Shown in pieces: positions 24,063-32,708 of a stretch of DNA of 56,574 nt. Source of the DNA: Flammeovirgaceae bacterium UBA2338 (GTDB lineage: Bacteria > Bacteroidota > Bacteroidia > Cytophagales > Cyclobacteriaceae). The stretch spans positions 1 to 56,574 of the forward strand of contig DDUM01000081.1 of assembly GCA_002344795.1 (NCBI GenBank), read 5' to 3'. The translations under genes were made by a program, and so were the position numbers. The notes below the pieces were generated by a model. The model made no database searches. It had not been told where the DNA came from and saw only the letters and a list, made by a program, of their open reading frames with translations. The number at the start of each line of letters is the position of its first letter. Position 1 is the first letter of the stretch.

Positions 24063-24914
24063 ATGGAGATTTTCGAAGAAATTGAGCCTTTAAGGGCCTT
24101 TCTAAAAGGTAAGCGAGCTGCTTTAAAATCTATTGGACTAGTTCCCACAATGGGAGCCCTTCACAAGGGTCATTTAGCACTAATTCGTGCATCCAAGGCT
24201 CAAAATGAGGTAACCATTAGCTCAATTTACATCAACCCCACCCAATTCAATAATCAGGCAGATCTTGATAAATACCCTCGTATGCGTGAGGCCGATATCA
24301 AGTTATTAGAGACCGAAGGGTGTGACGTATTATTTGCCCCTTCAAATACCGAGATGTATTCAGGATATCAATCTTTGACTTTTGACTTTGGTACTCTTGA
24401 TAAGGTGCTGGAAGGGAAGTTCAGACCTGGCCATTTCAGCGGGGTTGCATTGGTGGTGTCCAAGCTCTTCAATATCGTACAACCCGATAGGGCCTACTTT
24501 GGACAAAAGGATTATCAGCAGTTTCAGGTAATAAGGAGACTCAATGAAGAATTGAAATTTTCGATAGAACTTCACAGTGTTCCTATTGTAAGGGAGGAGT
24601 CAGGTTTGGCGCTTTCCTCTCGCAACCAACGTTTGAATGAACAGGATAAAAAAAACGCATTATTTCTTTACGATACTTTGAGCAATGCCAAAGTTCAGCT
24701 TTTGAAGGGAATGCCTTTTTCCGAGATCAAAACTGAAGCAGAGACCAGAGCTAAAAAAAAGGGAGAAGTGAAACTAGAATACTTCGAGCTGGCCAATAAA
24801 AATACTTTACAGGAATTGGAGGATGTCAATGACTTTAAAAATGGAATCCTCTTGATTGCAGCATTTGTAAGTGATGTTAGGTTAATCGATAACATGTTGT
24901 TAGTAGCAGAGTAA
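24063..24914 (+). CDS. panC: pantothenate synthetase
   Basis: Condenses pantoate and beta-alanine with ATP to make pantothenate, the vitamin B5 precursor of CoA. 283 residues, standard length. VPTMGALHKGHLAL (27-40) carries the HxGH nucleotide motif; FGQKDYQQFQVIRR and LALSSRNQRL are the other family signatures. The ATG at 24063 is preceded by an ATG at 24053 in another frame that stops quickly. The stop overlaps the panD start by one base (TAATG), so panC and panD, consecutive in the pathway, are translationally coupled. Confidence 0.97.
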   Translation: MEIFEEIEPLRAFLKGKRAALKSIGLVPTMGALHKGHLALIRASKAQNEVTISSIYINPTQFNNQADLDKYPRMREADIKLLETEGCDVLFAPSNTEMYSGYQSLTFDFGTLDKVLEGKFRPGHFSGVALVVSKLFNIVQPDRAYFGQKDYQQFQVIRRLNEELKFSIELHSVPIVREESGLALSSRNQRLNEQDKKNALFLYDTLSNAKVQLLKGMPFSEIKTEAETRAKKKGEVKLEYFELANKNTLQELEDVNDFKNGILLIAAFVSDVRLIDNMLLVAE

Positions 24915-25261
24915 TGAGGGTAGAGGTATTAAAATCAAAGATTCACAGGGCTAAGATAACCCAGGCCGAATTACATTATGTTGGCAGTATTACCATTGAT
25001 GAAAAACTAATGGAGGAGGCTAACCTGGTTGAGGGTGAAAAAGTACAGGTGGTAAATGTAAACAATGGGGAGCGCCTTGAAACGTATGTGATAAGGGGAG
25101 AGCGGGACAGCGGAATCATCTGCTTAAACGGCCCGGCAGCACGTAAGGCTATGGTGGGCGATTTGGTTGTAATCATATCCTACGCTTCAATAGAATGGGG
25201 AGAGGCCAAATCATTTAAGCCATTTGTGGTATTTCCGGACGAGGACAATAGGCTTAACTGA
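24914..25261 (+). CDS. panD: aspartate 1-decarboxylase
   Basis: A pyruvoyl-dependent enzyme that makes beta-alanine from aspartate for PanC; 115 residues. The self-processing site Gly24-Ser25 (HYVGSITID) is present. KIHRAKITQAEL at the N-terminus and LNGPAARKAMVGDLVVIISYA are the family signatures. It is made as a proenzyme and cleaved into beta and alpha chains. It follows panC with a one-base overlap and precedes a flippase-like membrane gene by 4 bp. Confidence 0.97.
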   Translation: MRVEVLKSKIHRAKITQAELHYVGSITIDEKLMEEANLVEGEKVQVVNVNNGERLETYVIRGERDSGIICLNGPAARKAMVGDLVVIISYASIEWGEAKSFKPFVVFPDEDNRLN

Positions 25262-25265
25262 TTGG

Positions 25266-26252
25266 ATGAATTCAAAACTTAAAAATATCCTCCAGTACAT
25301 TGGCATGTTTGCATTAGCTGCAGGTTTGTTGTGGCTCTCCCTCAAAAGCATTCCCGATGTGGAAGGTGAAAGCAAGGCTGAGTTCCTTTGGGAAACCTGG
25401 GCGCGTTCCAACAAATGGTATTTGATTGCAATGGGTATTGTAGCCATGTTAAGTCATGTGTTGCGGGCCTACCGATGGAAAATGTTATTGGTTCCAACTG
25501 GAAATAAAGTAAGCCTTGGGAATAGCTTTCTCTCCCTGATGATTGGATACCTCGTTAATCTGGCTGTGCCTCGGGGCGGAGAAATTTCTCGCTGCTATAA
25601 TTTGCTGAAGCTTGAAAAGACACCCGTTGAAATCTCTTTTGGAACAGTAGTAGCTGAGCGGGTGGTGGATGTACTCTGTTTAGTTATCCTTATTGGCATT
25701 TCTTTTATTGTGGAATGGGATAAGTTGATGACTTTCATCAATTCATTGCCTTTTGCTTCAGGTGGAGGTGGTATATATAAATGGTTAATCATAGGAGTAA
25801 TTGCAATCGGAGGGGTAGTGGTTGCTGTCTATTTTTTTCGCAGAAATGAAAAAATTAAAAAAATTATAATTGGATTTAAAGAGGGACTACTTGCCGTTTT
25901 TAAACTTGAAAACAGCTTCAGCTTTATTGTTATTTCTATCCTTATTTGGTTGCTCTATTTTGTGATGAGTTACTTTGTAATCATTGCATTTCCTGAAACA
26001 CGGGCGCTCGAGTTCAGTGCAGTATTAACCTTGTTTACTATGGGAGCCATTGCAATGGCGGCTCCCTTGCCTGGAGGGGCTGGCTCTTACCATACAATTG
26101 TTCCATTGGGATTGGTGATGCTCTATAACCTGCCGCAAGGCGAAGCCATTGCCTTTGTATTTATTTTTCATGCCTGGCAAACTTTCATCATGATTGTGGG
26201 AGGAGTATTATCTTTGATTATCAGCTACTGGATAGTACGATGGAGAAAATAG
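25266..26252 (+). CDS. lysylphosphatidylglycerol synthase TM-region/UPF0104 family membrane protein
   Basis: A 328-residue polytopic membrane protein with about eight hydrophobic segments. MIGYLVNLAVPRGGEISRCYNL, GTVVAERVVDVLCL and MAAPLPGGAGSYHTIVP are typical of the UPF0104 (DUF373/YbhN) family, related to the flippase half of MprF. I use the ATG at 25266; the longer frame begins inside panD. The family is thought to move lipids or glycolipids across the membrane, unproven here. It is in the panC-panD operon and overlaps the next gene by 13 bp. Confidence 0.85.
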   Translation: MNSKLKNILQYIGMFALAAGLLWLSLKSIPDVEGESKAEFLWETWARSNKWYLIAMGIVAMLSHVLRAYRWKMLLVPTGNKVSLGNSFLSLMIGYLVNLAVPRGGEISRCYNLLKLEKTPVEISFGTVVAERVVDVLCLVILIGISFIVEWDKLMTFINSLPFASGGGGIYKWLIIGVIAIGGVVVAVYFFRRNEKIKKIIIGFKEGLLAVFKLENSFSFIVISILIWLLYFVMSYFVIIAFPETRALEFSAVLTLFTMGAIAMAAPLPGGAGSYHTIVPLGLVMLYNLPQGEAIAFVFIFHAWQTFIMIVGGVLSLIISYWIVRWRK

Positions 26253-26728
26253 CAAACAAGATCAAAAGTTTAAGCCAAGGCAAAGCCCAGGTAGCAAAAT
26301 GGCGTAGTCAGGGGCTAAAGATCGTTTTTACCAATGGGTGCTTTGATATTCTTCATCTAGGCCATGTTGATTACCTTGAAAAAGCAGCAGGTCTGGGAGA
26401 TCGACTGATCATAGGTTTAAACACAGACGATTCGGTGAGCCGTTTTAAAGGGTCGGAAAGGCCCATACAGGATCAAAACTCCCGGGCGAGGATTTTATCC
26501 TCACTTCAGTTTGTGGATATGGTGGTTTTATTTAATGAAGACACACCTTTGGAATTGATTTCTAACCTGATTCCTGATATTCTTGTAAAAGGGAGTGACT
26601 ATTTGGCAGAAAATATCGTTGGCGCGGAAGTTGTGAAAAAGCACGGAGGAGAAGTAAAAACCATTGACTTTGTATCTGGATATTCAACTTCCCGTATAAT
26701 AGAGAAGATTAAAAAAGTAATTAAATAA
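26240..26728 (+). CDS. rfaE2: D-glycero-beta-D-manno-heptose 1-phosphate adenylyltransferase
   Basis: A 162-residue nucleotidyltransferase of the cytidylyltransferase-like fold. It corresponds to the C-terminal half of HldE and activates heptose 1-phosphate for lipopolysaccharide core synthesis. TNGCFDILHLGHVDYL (31-46) carries the HxGH motif, and GYSTSRIIEKIK closes the domain. The kinase half (RfaE1) is not in the window, so the split form is used. It overlaps the UPF0104 gene by 13 bp and is followed 4 bp later by the YugP-like gene. Confidence 0.93.
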   Translation: MEKIANKIKSLSQGKAQVAKWRSQGLKIVFTNGCFDILHLGHVDYLEKAAGLGDRLIIGLNTDDSVSRFKGSERPIQDQNSRARILSSLQFVDMVVLFNEDTPLELISNLIPDILVKGSDYLAENIVGAEVVKKHGGEVKTIDFVSGYSTSRIIEKIKKVIK

Positions 26729-26732
26729 GATT

Positions 26733-27428
26733 ATGATTATATACTATGTCATCATAGGGTTTTTTATGTTGTTGAGTTGGATTGTCAGTTCCAGACTCAA
26801 AAATAAATTCAAAAAGTATTCTCAAATACAACTGGCCAAAGATTTGACAGGTGCTGATGTAGCCCGTCTCATGTTGGCCGACAATGGGATTCATGATGTG
26901 AAGGTGACCAGCGTGAGTGGTGAGCTTACGGATCACTATAACCCAACCAACAAAACAGTGAACCTGAGTGAGGCCGTATACATGGGCAGAAATGCAGCTG
27001 CTACAGCAGTAGCCGCACACGAATGTGGACACGCAGTGCAGCACGCGACAGCTTACAGCATGCTTGGATTTAGATCTGCCATGGTACCGATTCAAAATAT
27101 CAGTGGCACGATTCAACAAATTGTGATGATTGCCCTGTTTGTTGGAGGTGCATTTGTTTACAATGCGCTTCCTACTGCTATTTTATTGATAGTAGGCTGT
27201 AATCTTGTCTTCACTGCATTTGCTTTTGTTACCCTTCCTGTAGAGTATGATGCCAGTAAAAGGGCATTGGCATGGATTGAGCAGCGAGGTATTGTTAACC
27301 CTAGTGAGCATGCTATGGCCAAGGATGCACTTAATACCGCAGCGCAAACTTACTTGGTAGCTGCCATAGGAGCCCTTGCCAGTTTACTTTTCTGGGTAAT
27401 GATGTTTTTGGGAGGAAGCAGGGATTAA
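26733..27428 (+). CDS. membrane-bound zinc metallopeptidase, YugP-like
   Basis: A 231-residue integral membrane peptidase. One helix (2-19) precedes the catalytic HECGH (His96, Glu97, His100) in AAHECGHAVQHA. Three further helices lie near 118-140, 143-165 and 205-225. The N-terminal TGADVARLMLADNGIHDVKV and LPVEYDASKRA are family features of the YugP/Zn_peptidase_2 group. Substrates are unknown. It is the last gene of the panC operon, closed by a strong terminator at 27455. Confidence 0.9.
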   Translation: MIIYYVIIGFFMLLSWIVSSRLKNKFKKYSQIQLAKDLTGADVARLMLADNGIHDVKVTSVSGELTDHYNPTNKTVNLSEAVYMGRNAAATAVAAHECGHAVQHATAYSMLGFRSAMVPIQNISGTIQQIVMIALFVGGAFVYNALPTAILLIVGCNLVFTAFAFVTLPVEYDASKRALAWIEQRGIVNPSEHAMAKDALNTAAQTYLVAAIGALASLLFWVMMFLGGSRD

Positions 27429-27454
27429 TTGCTAAGTTAAAATCATTTAAATTG

Positions 27455-27490
27455 CAGGCCTGAGGTAAAACTCAGGCCTGTTTTGTTTTG
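27455..27490 (+). terminator. rho-independent terminator after the YugP-like gene
   Basis: Perfect 10-bp stem CAGGCCTGAG (27455-27464)/CTCAGGCCTG (27471-27480) with loop GTAAAA, followed by TTTTGTTTTG. It ends the panC-panD-UPF0104-rfaE2-YugP operon. Confidence 0.9.
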
Positions 27491-27512
27491 TTAAGGTTTT
27501 AAATCCGAACCA

Positions 27513-28652
27513 ATGAATTTTGAGTTGACCGAAGAGCAAATTGCCGTAAGGGATGCAGCCCGGGAATTTGCAAATACAGAGTTACTGCCAGGAGTAATAG
27601 AAAGAGATTCTGAAGCTAAGTTCCCAGCTGAGCAAATAAAGAAGATGGGTGAGCTAGGATTTATGGGGATGATGGTGGCTCCAAAGTATAACGGAGGAGG
27701 CATGGATAGTATATCCTATGTTTTGGCAATGGAGGAAATCTCAAAAATAGATGCCTCTGCTTCTGTTTGTATGTCTGTAAATAATTCTTTGGTTTGTTGG
27801 GGGCTGGAACAATTTGGTTCTGAAGAGCAAAAAGAAAAGTATTTAAAGAAGCTGGCCACGGGAGAAAAAATTGGTGCCTTTTGTTTGTCAGAGCCAGAGG
27901 CTGGCTCTGATGCCACAAGCCAGAGGACAACGGCAGAAGATAAAGGTGATTATTATTTGCTGAACGGAACCAAGAATTGGATCACCAATGGAAATAGCGC
28001 TAGCGTTTATATCATCATCGCCCAAACAGATGCTTCAAAAAAACATAAAGGAATTAACGCTTTGATTGTAGAGCGCGACATGGAGGGTTTCGTTGTAGGT
28101 AAGAAAGAGGACAAGATGGGAATTCGTGGGTCAGACACACATTCACTGATGTTCACTGATGTAAAGGTGCCAAAAGCGAACAGGATAGGCGAGGATGGTT
28201 TTGGATTTACATTTGCGATGACAACCTTAAATGGCGGTAGAATTGGTATTGCATCACAAGCATTGGGTATTGCATCAGGCGCCTATGAATTGGCATTAAA
28301 ATATTCGAAAGAGCGCAAGGCATTTAACAAGCACCTTTCGGAGCATCAGGCCATTCAATTTAAACTGGCCGATATGGCTACCAAAATTGATGCAGCAAGG
28401 CTGTTGATTTGGCAGGCCGCATTTTTAAAAGATCAAAAAAAGAATTTTGTGAAAGCTGCTGCAATGGCAAAATTATTTGCCTCATCAATGGCTCAGGAAG
28501 TAACCAGTGAGGCTGTGCAAATACACGGTGGATACGGGTATGTAAAAGAGTACCATGTAGAAAGGTTGATGCGTGATGCGAAAATCACACAGATCTATGA
28601 AGGAACTTCAGAGATTCAGCGCATGGTAATTTCCAGAGAGCTTTTGAGGTAA
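27513..28652 (+). CDS. acyl-CoA dehydrogenase
   Basis: A 379-residue FAD enzyme that introduces the trans-2 double bond in acyl-CoAs. FCLSEPEAGSDATSQRT and TNGNSASVYIIIAQT are FAD-contact regions. KMGIRGSDTHSLMFTDVKVP and QALGIASGAYELALKYS are typical of short/medium/branched-chain dehydrogenases. The catalytic Glu lies in the C-terminal QIYEGTSEIQRMV. The chain-length preference cannot be fixed. It starts 33 bp after the terminator and abuts the GGGP synthase gene tail-to-tail, the two stop codons being adjacent. Confidence 0.95.
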   Translation: MNFELTEEQIAVRDAAREFANTELLPGVIERDSEAKFPAEQIKKMGELGFMGMMVAPKYNGGGMDSISYVLAMEEISKIDASASVCMSVNNSLVCWGLEQFGSEEQKEKYLKKLATGEKIGAFCLSEPEAGSDATSQRTTAEDKGDYYLLNGTKNWITNGNSASVYIIIAQTDASKKHKGINALIVERDMEGFVVGKKEDKMGIRGSDTHSLMFTDVKVPKANRIGEDGFGFTFAMTTLNGGRIGIASQALGIASGAYELALKYSKERKAFNKHLSEHQAIQFKLADMATKIDAARLLIWQAAFLKDQKKNFVKAAAMAKLFASSMAQEVTSEAVQIHGGYGYVKEYHVERLMRDAKITQIYEGTSEIQRMVISRELLR

Positions 28653-29417
28653 TTATTTACTGGCCTCGATGGCTTGATTCCAGTCGTATACTTTTTCGGA
28701 AATCTCGATTAAGAGATTAGGTTCTTTTTCAAGCGCGTTACCAATAACAATCATGTCTGCCCCGGCCTCTAAGGCATTTAGGGCTTTGCGGGGAGTATTT
28801 ATTCCACCCCCAACTACCAATGGTGTTTTTATAGACTTTCGGATAGCGGAGATCATTCTGGAGCTTATTTCTTTTTCCGCCCCACTGCCAGCATCTAAGT
28901 ACATCAACTTTAAGCCCAGCATTTCGCCTGCTAGGGCTGTGCAAGCGGCAAGTGAATACTTGTCGTCAGGTATAGGGGTTGTGTTGCTGATGTAAGCTAC
29001 CGAAGTGGTCTTTCCTGAATTGATCAGCAAATATCCGGTAGGGATAATCTCGAGATTGGCATTCTTCAAAATCGGTGCGGCTATCACATGTTGCCCGATT
29101 AAAAGATCAGGGTTTCTGCCAGAGATAAGTGACAAGAATAAAATAGCATCTGCTCCAGGATCAATTTGAATGGAACTTCCAGGAAAAATGAGCACAGGGA
29201 TAGTAACGGATTCTTTAATGTGAGCGATAACTTCTGACAGGTTGGTGGAGGTGACCAGGCTGCCCCCCACCAAAAAATAATCTACACAATTTTCGTTTGC
29301 TAAATTGATGAGGTGCCTCAGTTTACTGCTGTCCTCGATTTTATCAGGATCAATTAAAACAGCAATTGACTTTTTTCCAAGCTTGCTTTTTTCTGTCAGT
29401 GATTCAAGAATCTTCAT
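28653..29417 (-). CDS. geranylgeranylglyceryl/heptaprenylglyceryl phosphate synthase
   Basis: A TIM-barrel prenyltransferase of about 254 residues that joins a polyprenyl diphosphate to sn-glycerol 1-phosphate, the first ether bond of archaeal-type lipids. Family elements are IAVLIDPDKIED, FLVGGSLVTS, VLIFPGSSIQID, YLDAGSGAEKEI and LVVGGGINTPRKA. I start at 29417 (MKILESLTE), overlapping the upstream gene by 14 bp; a longer open frame reaches 29465. Group II members are known in Bacteroidota. Substrate chain length is not readable here. Confidence 0.9.
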   Translation of the reverse strand: MKILESLTEKSKLGKKSIAVLIDPDKIEDSSKLRHLINLANENCVDYFLVGGSLVTSTNLSEVIAHIKESVTIPVLIFPGSSIQIDPGADAILFLSLISGRNPDLLIGQHVIAAPILKNANLEIIPTGYLLINSGKTTSVAYISNTTPIPDDKYSLAACTALAGEMLGLKLMYLDAGSGAEKEISSRMISAIRKSIKTPLVVGGGINTPRKALNALEAGADMIVIGNALEKEPNLLIEISEKVYDWNQAIEASK

Positions 29418-29793
29418 CCGTAGCCTTTCTGCTATGTAAATATTCTGAAAGCTTTTCTTTAGCAAACTCGAGCAAAACCATTGTTGCCTGAGTAACTAAT
29501 ATGTCTCCAACCTGAGAAAGCATGTTTGGCGAAGAGGATTCATTGCTTTCCTCCATCTCGTCATCACGCTCATGCTTCTGTTGTTTTGATTTCTTTTTTT
29601 TAGATTTTGATGCCGTGAACTGAGTAACAGCAAAATAAGTCAAGGCTAAAGCACCACCAATAAACAGGGCATTGGTTACTACCTTCTCTGTACGTTTAGA
29701 AATGGACTTAATCTCGTTTTCGAGTTCTCTTTTGTACATGGCTGAAGCTTTCTTCAGCTTTTGCTTTTCAAGATCAGATTTCTCCAGATTCAT
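29404..29793 (-). CDS. hypothetical single-span membrane protein, 129 aa
   Basis: Unrecognised. A charged N-terminal helix (Lys/Glu-rich, 1-40) precedes one hydrophobic segment (about 43-62), then a Lys-rich patch (SKKKKSKQQKHERDD), an acidic Ser-rich linker and an amphipathic C-terminal helix. It is encoded between the holin-like gene (5-bp gap upstream) and the GGGP synthase (14-bp overlap), so the three form an operon. It is likely a membrane-associated helical protein working with the holin-like protein. Confidence 0.65.
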   Translation of the reverse strand: MNLEKSDLEKQKLKKASAMYKRELENEIKSISKRTEKVVTNALFIGGALALTYFAVTQFTASKSKKKKSKQQKHERDDEMEESNESSSPNMLSQVGDILVTQATMVLLEFAKEKLSEYLHSRKATDEDS

Positions 29794-29798
29794 ACTAT

Positions 29799-30164
29799 TT
29801 ACTCCTCGTTCTTATTGATCAAATCAGAAAAATATTTTTCGAAAATTTTGTTTAATGGCCTTCTGAAAGCCAACAAAAGCAAAAATATAACAAGGTATAA
29901 GCCTGAAATGATGAGATACCCTTCAAAAGAATTAGTGAATAGCGTATTGAGGTACTCTGCGACCCCAATGCTAAAAAAAACAAGAAATAGGAAAGCGAAG
30001 AAAATAATTGAAATCTGTGCCAGGCCTTTGGAGAGTGTTTTGGCTATATCTTCTTTTATCTCAATTTTAAGAAGCTTAACGCGCGTCTCCACATACCCCG
30101 TAACATTACTGGCGAGATTGTCAATTCTTAAGAATTTTAATATTGTGTCTTTGATTCCTTCCAT
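29799..30164 (-). CDS. phage-holin-like (DUF1469/holin-X) membrane protein
   Basis: A 121-residue protein with an amphipathic N-terminal part (YVETRVKLLKIEIKEDIAK, about 24-42) and a helical hairpin near 46-71 and 82-100. This is the layout of the DUF1469 "phage holin family", common in non-phage contexts. I see no phage gene around, so a membrane-shaping or envelope role is more likely than lysis. It is the first gene of the operon running to the GGGP synthase. Confidence 0.8.
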   Translation of the reverse strand: MEGIKDTILKFLRIDNLASNVTGYVETRVKLLKIEIKEDIAKTLSKGLAQISIIFFAFLFLVFFSIGVAEYLNTLFTNSFEGYLIISGLYLVIFLLLLAFRRPLNKIFEKYFSDLINKNEE

Positions 30165-30278
30165 ATTTCAAAGGGCAATATAGCAATTTAAGGACTTTCT
30201 TGATTAGTTATTCTTTTTGTATAGCTGCCGCAAAGAAGATTTTTGTCCCCGGCAGTCTTTGAATGCTGCCAATAGATT

Positions 30279-31415
30279 TTAGTTCAATACTTTATAAAAG
30301 TAGATGAGCAGAAATGGAATAACGAAGAATATTAAAAGAATATAAAGAAACCCGACCAATCTGTATTTTCTGGTGAGTTTGCCCAATCCCAGGGAAAGTG
30401 CCAATGGTATCTCTCTTAAAACGGGGACAAACAAGAACATGACAACGCCAAAGAGATTAATCAAAAAGTGTGTAATGGCAATATCAATGGCCATGTTGGA
30501 GTTAAAAATGGCGGCTATGAATGCGGTGATGGTTGTGCCAATGTTGGCTCCTAATATGAATGGTGCCGCATTCTTTAAATTGACAGCTCCTTTCGCAACT
30601 AATGGAACAACCAACGAGGTGGTAATGGTGCTGGATCGAATGATGGCAGTAGTGAGAAGTCCCCATCCGAAAGATTTGAATCGTTTTTCAAAGAAGAATT
30701 TTTGAACATTATTCTCTGAGTCAAAACCCAGTAAATCGGTGAGTACTTTTCTGAAAAAGAGCACCGATCCAAATAATAGCCCGAGCGAAAGGGCCATCAG
30801 GATAAATCCATTGCTTATGTATCCCATTAAAAACCGAACCAAAAGAAAGGATTTTGTGCCTAACCCGGAAAACTCTTGTACGCCAGAAGATGGGACTTCG
30901 CTGAAGAATGAGATGGCAATGAGATGGGATAAGCCGGACAAAAACCCAAAGTAATATTCAAAAGGGAAGAGAATGCTAACGGTAAGAATGTTAAAAAAAT
31001 CGTGATAGGTACCTGCCGACACGGCCCTTCTAAATTCATTTCTTCTGGCTATAAACCCTAATGAAATCAATGTGCTGGTGATGGTTGTCCCAACATTGGC
31101 ACCCATCACCATGGGAACAGCACTCTCCGGGGTAATAGCACCGGACGCGACAAGTGCTACCACCATTGATGTGGTGGCAGAACTACTTTGAATGATTGCT
31201 GTAACGAGAAGCCCAACGAATAATGCAATGAAAGGGTTTGATGTAGCGATTAGTATTGCTTCAACAGTCGTCTTACCCAGTTGATTAAGGGAAGAGATCA
31301 TGAGATCTAAGGCAAATAGAAAAACAATAAGAGCAAGAAGGATGTAACCTGTATTCCTCAGGTAAACGCTCCATTTTGCAGATGCTGATATTTTATATTC
31401 CTCTTCTTGCGACAT
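30279..31415 (-). CDS. Na/Pi symporter family protein
   Basis: A 378-residue polytopic protein of the PNaS family. Two inverted repeats are visible: TAIIQSSSATTSMVVALVASGAI with GANVGTTITS, and TAIIRSSTITTSLVVPLVAKGAV with GANIGTTITA. The first has the conserved QSSS; the second has RSST where transporters such as NaPi-II have QSST. The C-terminal PhoU-like domain often fused to bacterial members is absent. It is transcribed alone, followed by a 114-bp gap with a weak CTGCCG/CGGCAG hairpin (30225-30255). Confidence 0.88.
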   Translation of the reverse strand: MSQEEEYKISASAKWSVYLRNTGYILLALIVFLFALDLMISSLNQLGKTTVEAILIATSNPFIALFVGLLVTAIIQSSSATTSMVVALVASGAITPESAVPMVMGANVGTTITSTLISLGFIARRNEFRRAVSAGTYHDFFNILTVSILFPFEYYFGFLSGLSHLIAISFFSEVPSSGVQEFSGLGTKSFLLVRFLMGYISNGFILMALSLGLLFGSVLFFRKVLTDLLGFDSENNVQKFFFEKRFKSFGWGLLTTAIIRSSTITTSLVVPLVAKGAVNLKNAAPFILGANIGTTITAFIAAIFNSNMAIDIAITHFLINLFGVVMFLFVPVLREIPLALSLGLGKLTRKYRLVGFLYILLIFFVIPFLLIYFYKVLN

Positions 31416-31469
31416 GCCAGGTAAAGTTAATCAAGCATATAACCAGGCACATAGGTTGGGGAAGCGAGG

Positions 31470-32660
31470 TTAATGCATTAATTCCTGTACGGCCATCCAG
31501 GCCATCAGCCCAGGAGCAATTTTTAATGCTTCTTCATCAATGTCAAAAGTAGGGGTATGGACATAAGAAGTTATTCCTTTGGCCTCGTTTCTAGTGCCCA
31601 ACCGGTAAAAAGAAGCGGGTATCTGCTGTGAGTAATAAGAAAAATCTTCTGCCCCCAGAGTAATGTCAATATCCACTACATTCTCCTCTCCCACATATTG
31701 AGCTGCAGCGGCCCTAATCCTTCGGGTTAACGCTGGGTTATTCTCCAGATAAGGATAACCATGCGATATTTCCACTTCACACCGCCCGCCCATTCCTTCA
31801 GCAATACTTTCTGCCATTTTCCTAATTTTGGATAAGGCAGATGCTCTCCATTCTTCATTCATTGCCCTGAAAGTACCTGCTATCTTTACTTCATTAGGAA
31901 TAATGTTAGTTGCCCCTTTGCCTACAATGTTCCCAAATGTGAGCACAGTCGGTTGTTTGGGGCTGGCATTTCTACTTATGATTTGTTGTAATGCGATGAT
32001 GATGTGAGAAGCGATAACGATAGGGTCAATGGTTAATTCGGGTGTTGCCCCGTGCCCACCTTTTCCGATAACAGTAAGGTAGATTTCGTCACAGCTGGCC
32101 ATATACATTCCTTCCCTGAATCCAATTTTGCCTACAGGAATAAGCGGCATTACGTGTTGTCCTATGATGTGGGAAGGGTTTGGGTTTTCTAAAACACCCT
32201 CTTTGATCATCAATGAAGCTCCTCCCGGGTTTTTTTCTTCTCCTGGTTGAAAAATTAGTTTTATCGTTCCTTCAAATTGCTCTTTTAATTCGAATAAAAC
32301 CCTGGATGCGGTTAGCAATGATGAGGTGTGCACATCATGTCCGCATGCATGCATCACTCCGGGTACAGTTGACTTGTAATCGACCTCGTTGGTTTCCTGA
32401 ATGGGAAGGGCGTCCATATCTGCCCTCAGGGCAAGGGTTTTTTTAGAAGGATTTTTCCCTTCTACCAATGCAACAACTCCTGTTTCGGCAATACCTTCTA
32501 TTGGAGATAAACCGTATTCAGTTAATTTTTTAGCAACAAACTTAGCCGTATTGAATTCCTTGTAAGAGAGTTCAGGGTGGGCATGCAAATGCCTTCTGAT
32601 GGCTATGGTGTCACCAAAATATGTTTCAGAAAGTTGTTTGATGGAATCGAGTAAAGGCAT
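31470..32660 (-). CDS. M20 family amidohydrolase
   Basis: A 396-residue metallohydrolase of the M20D (hippurate/IAA-amino-acid hydrolase) group that cleaves N-acyl-amino acids. LRADMDALPIQE, HACGHDVHTSSLL (His and Asp of the di-metal site), FQPGEEKNPGGA, GKGGHGATPE at the dimer lid and GAEDFSYYSQ are all present. No signal peptide, so it acts in the cytoplasm. The physiological acyl group is unknown. It lies downstream of the SPOR lipoprotein gene by about 48 bp, perhaps in the secA transcript. Confidence 0.93.
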   Translation of the reverse strand: MPLLDSIKQLSETYFGDTIAIRRHLHAHPELSYKEFNTAKFVAKKLTEYGLSPIEGIAETGVVALVEGKNPSKKTLALRADMDALPIQETNEVDYKSTVPGVMHACGHDVHTSSLLTASRVLFELKEQFEGTIKLIFQPGEEKNPGGASLMIKEGVLENPNPSHIIGQHVMPLIPVGKIGFREGMYMASCDEIYLTVIGKGGHGATPELTIDPIVIASHIIIALQQIISRNASPKQPTVLTFGNIVGKGATNIIPNEVKIAGTFRAMNEEWRASALSKIRKMAESIAEGMGGRCEVEISHGYPYLENNPALTRRIRAAAAQYVGEENVVDIDITLGAEDFSYYSQQIPASFYRLGTRNEAKGITSYVHTPTFDIDEEALKIAPGLMAWMAVQELMH

Positions 32661-32708
32661 CTGTCAAGTTACGTCAAAATATTTAACTCGGAAAAATGTA
32701 GTAACTGT

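Noticed and set aside
26721..27119. Open frame of 132 codons on the minus strand
   Set aside because: Antisense to the YugP-like peptidase gene, including its HExxH region.
29799..30164. Phage remnant suggested by the holin-like gene
   Set aside because: No integrase, portal, lysin or other phage gene nearby; this family is common outside phages.
30225..30270. CTGCCG/CGGCAG hairpin plus a second GCTGCC
   Set aside because: Long loop, short arms and no T-run; probably chance.
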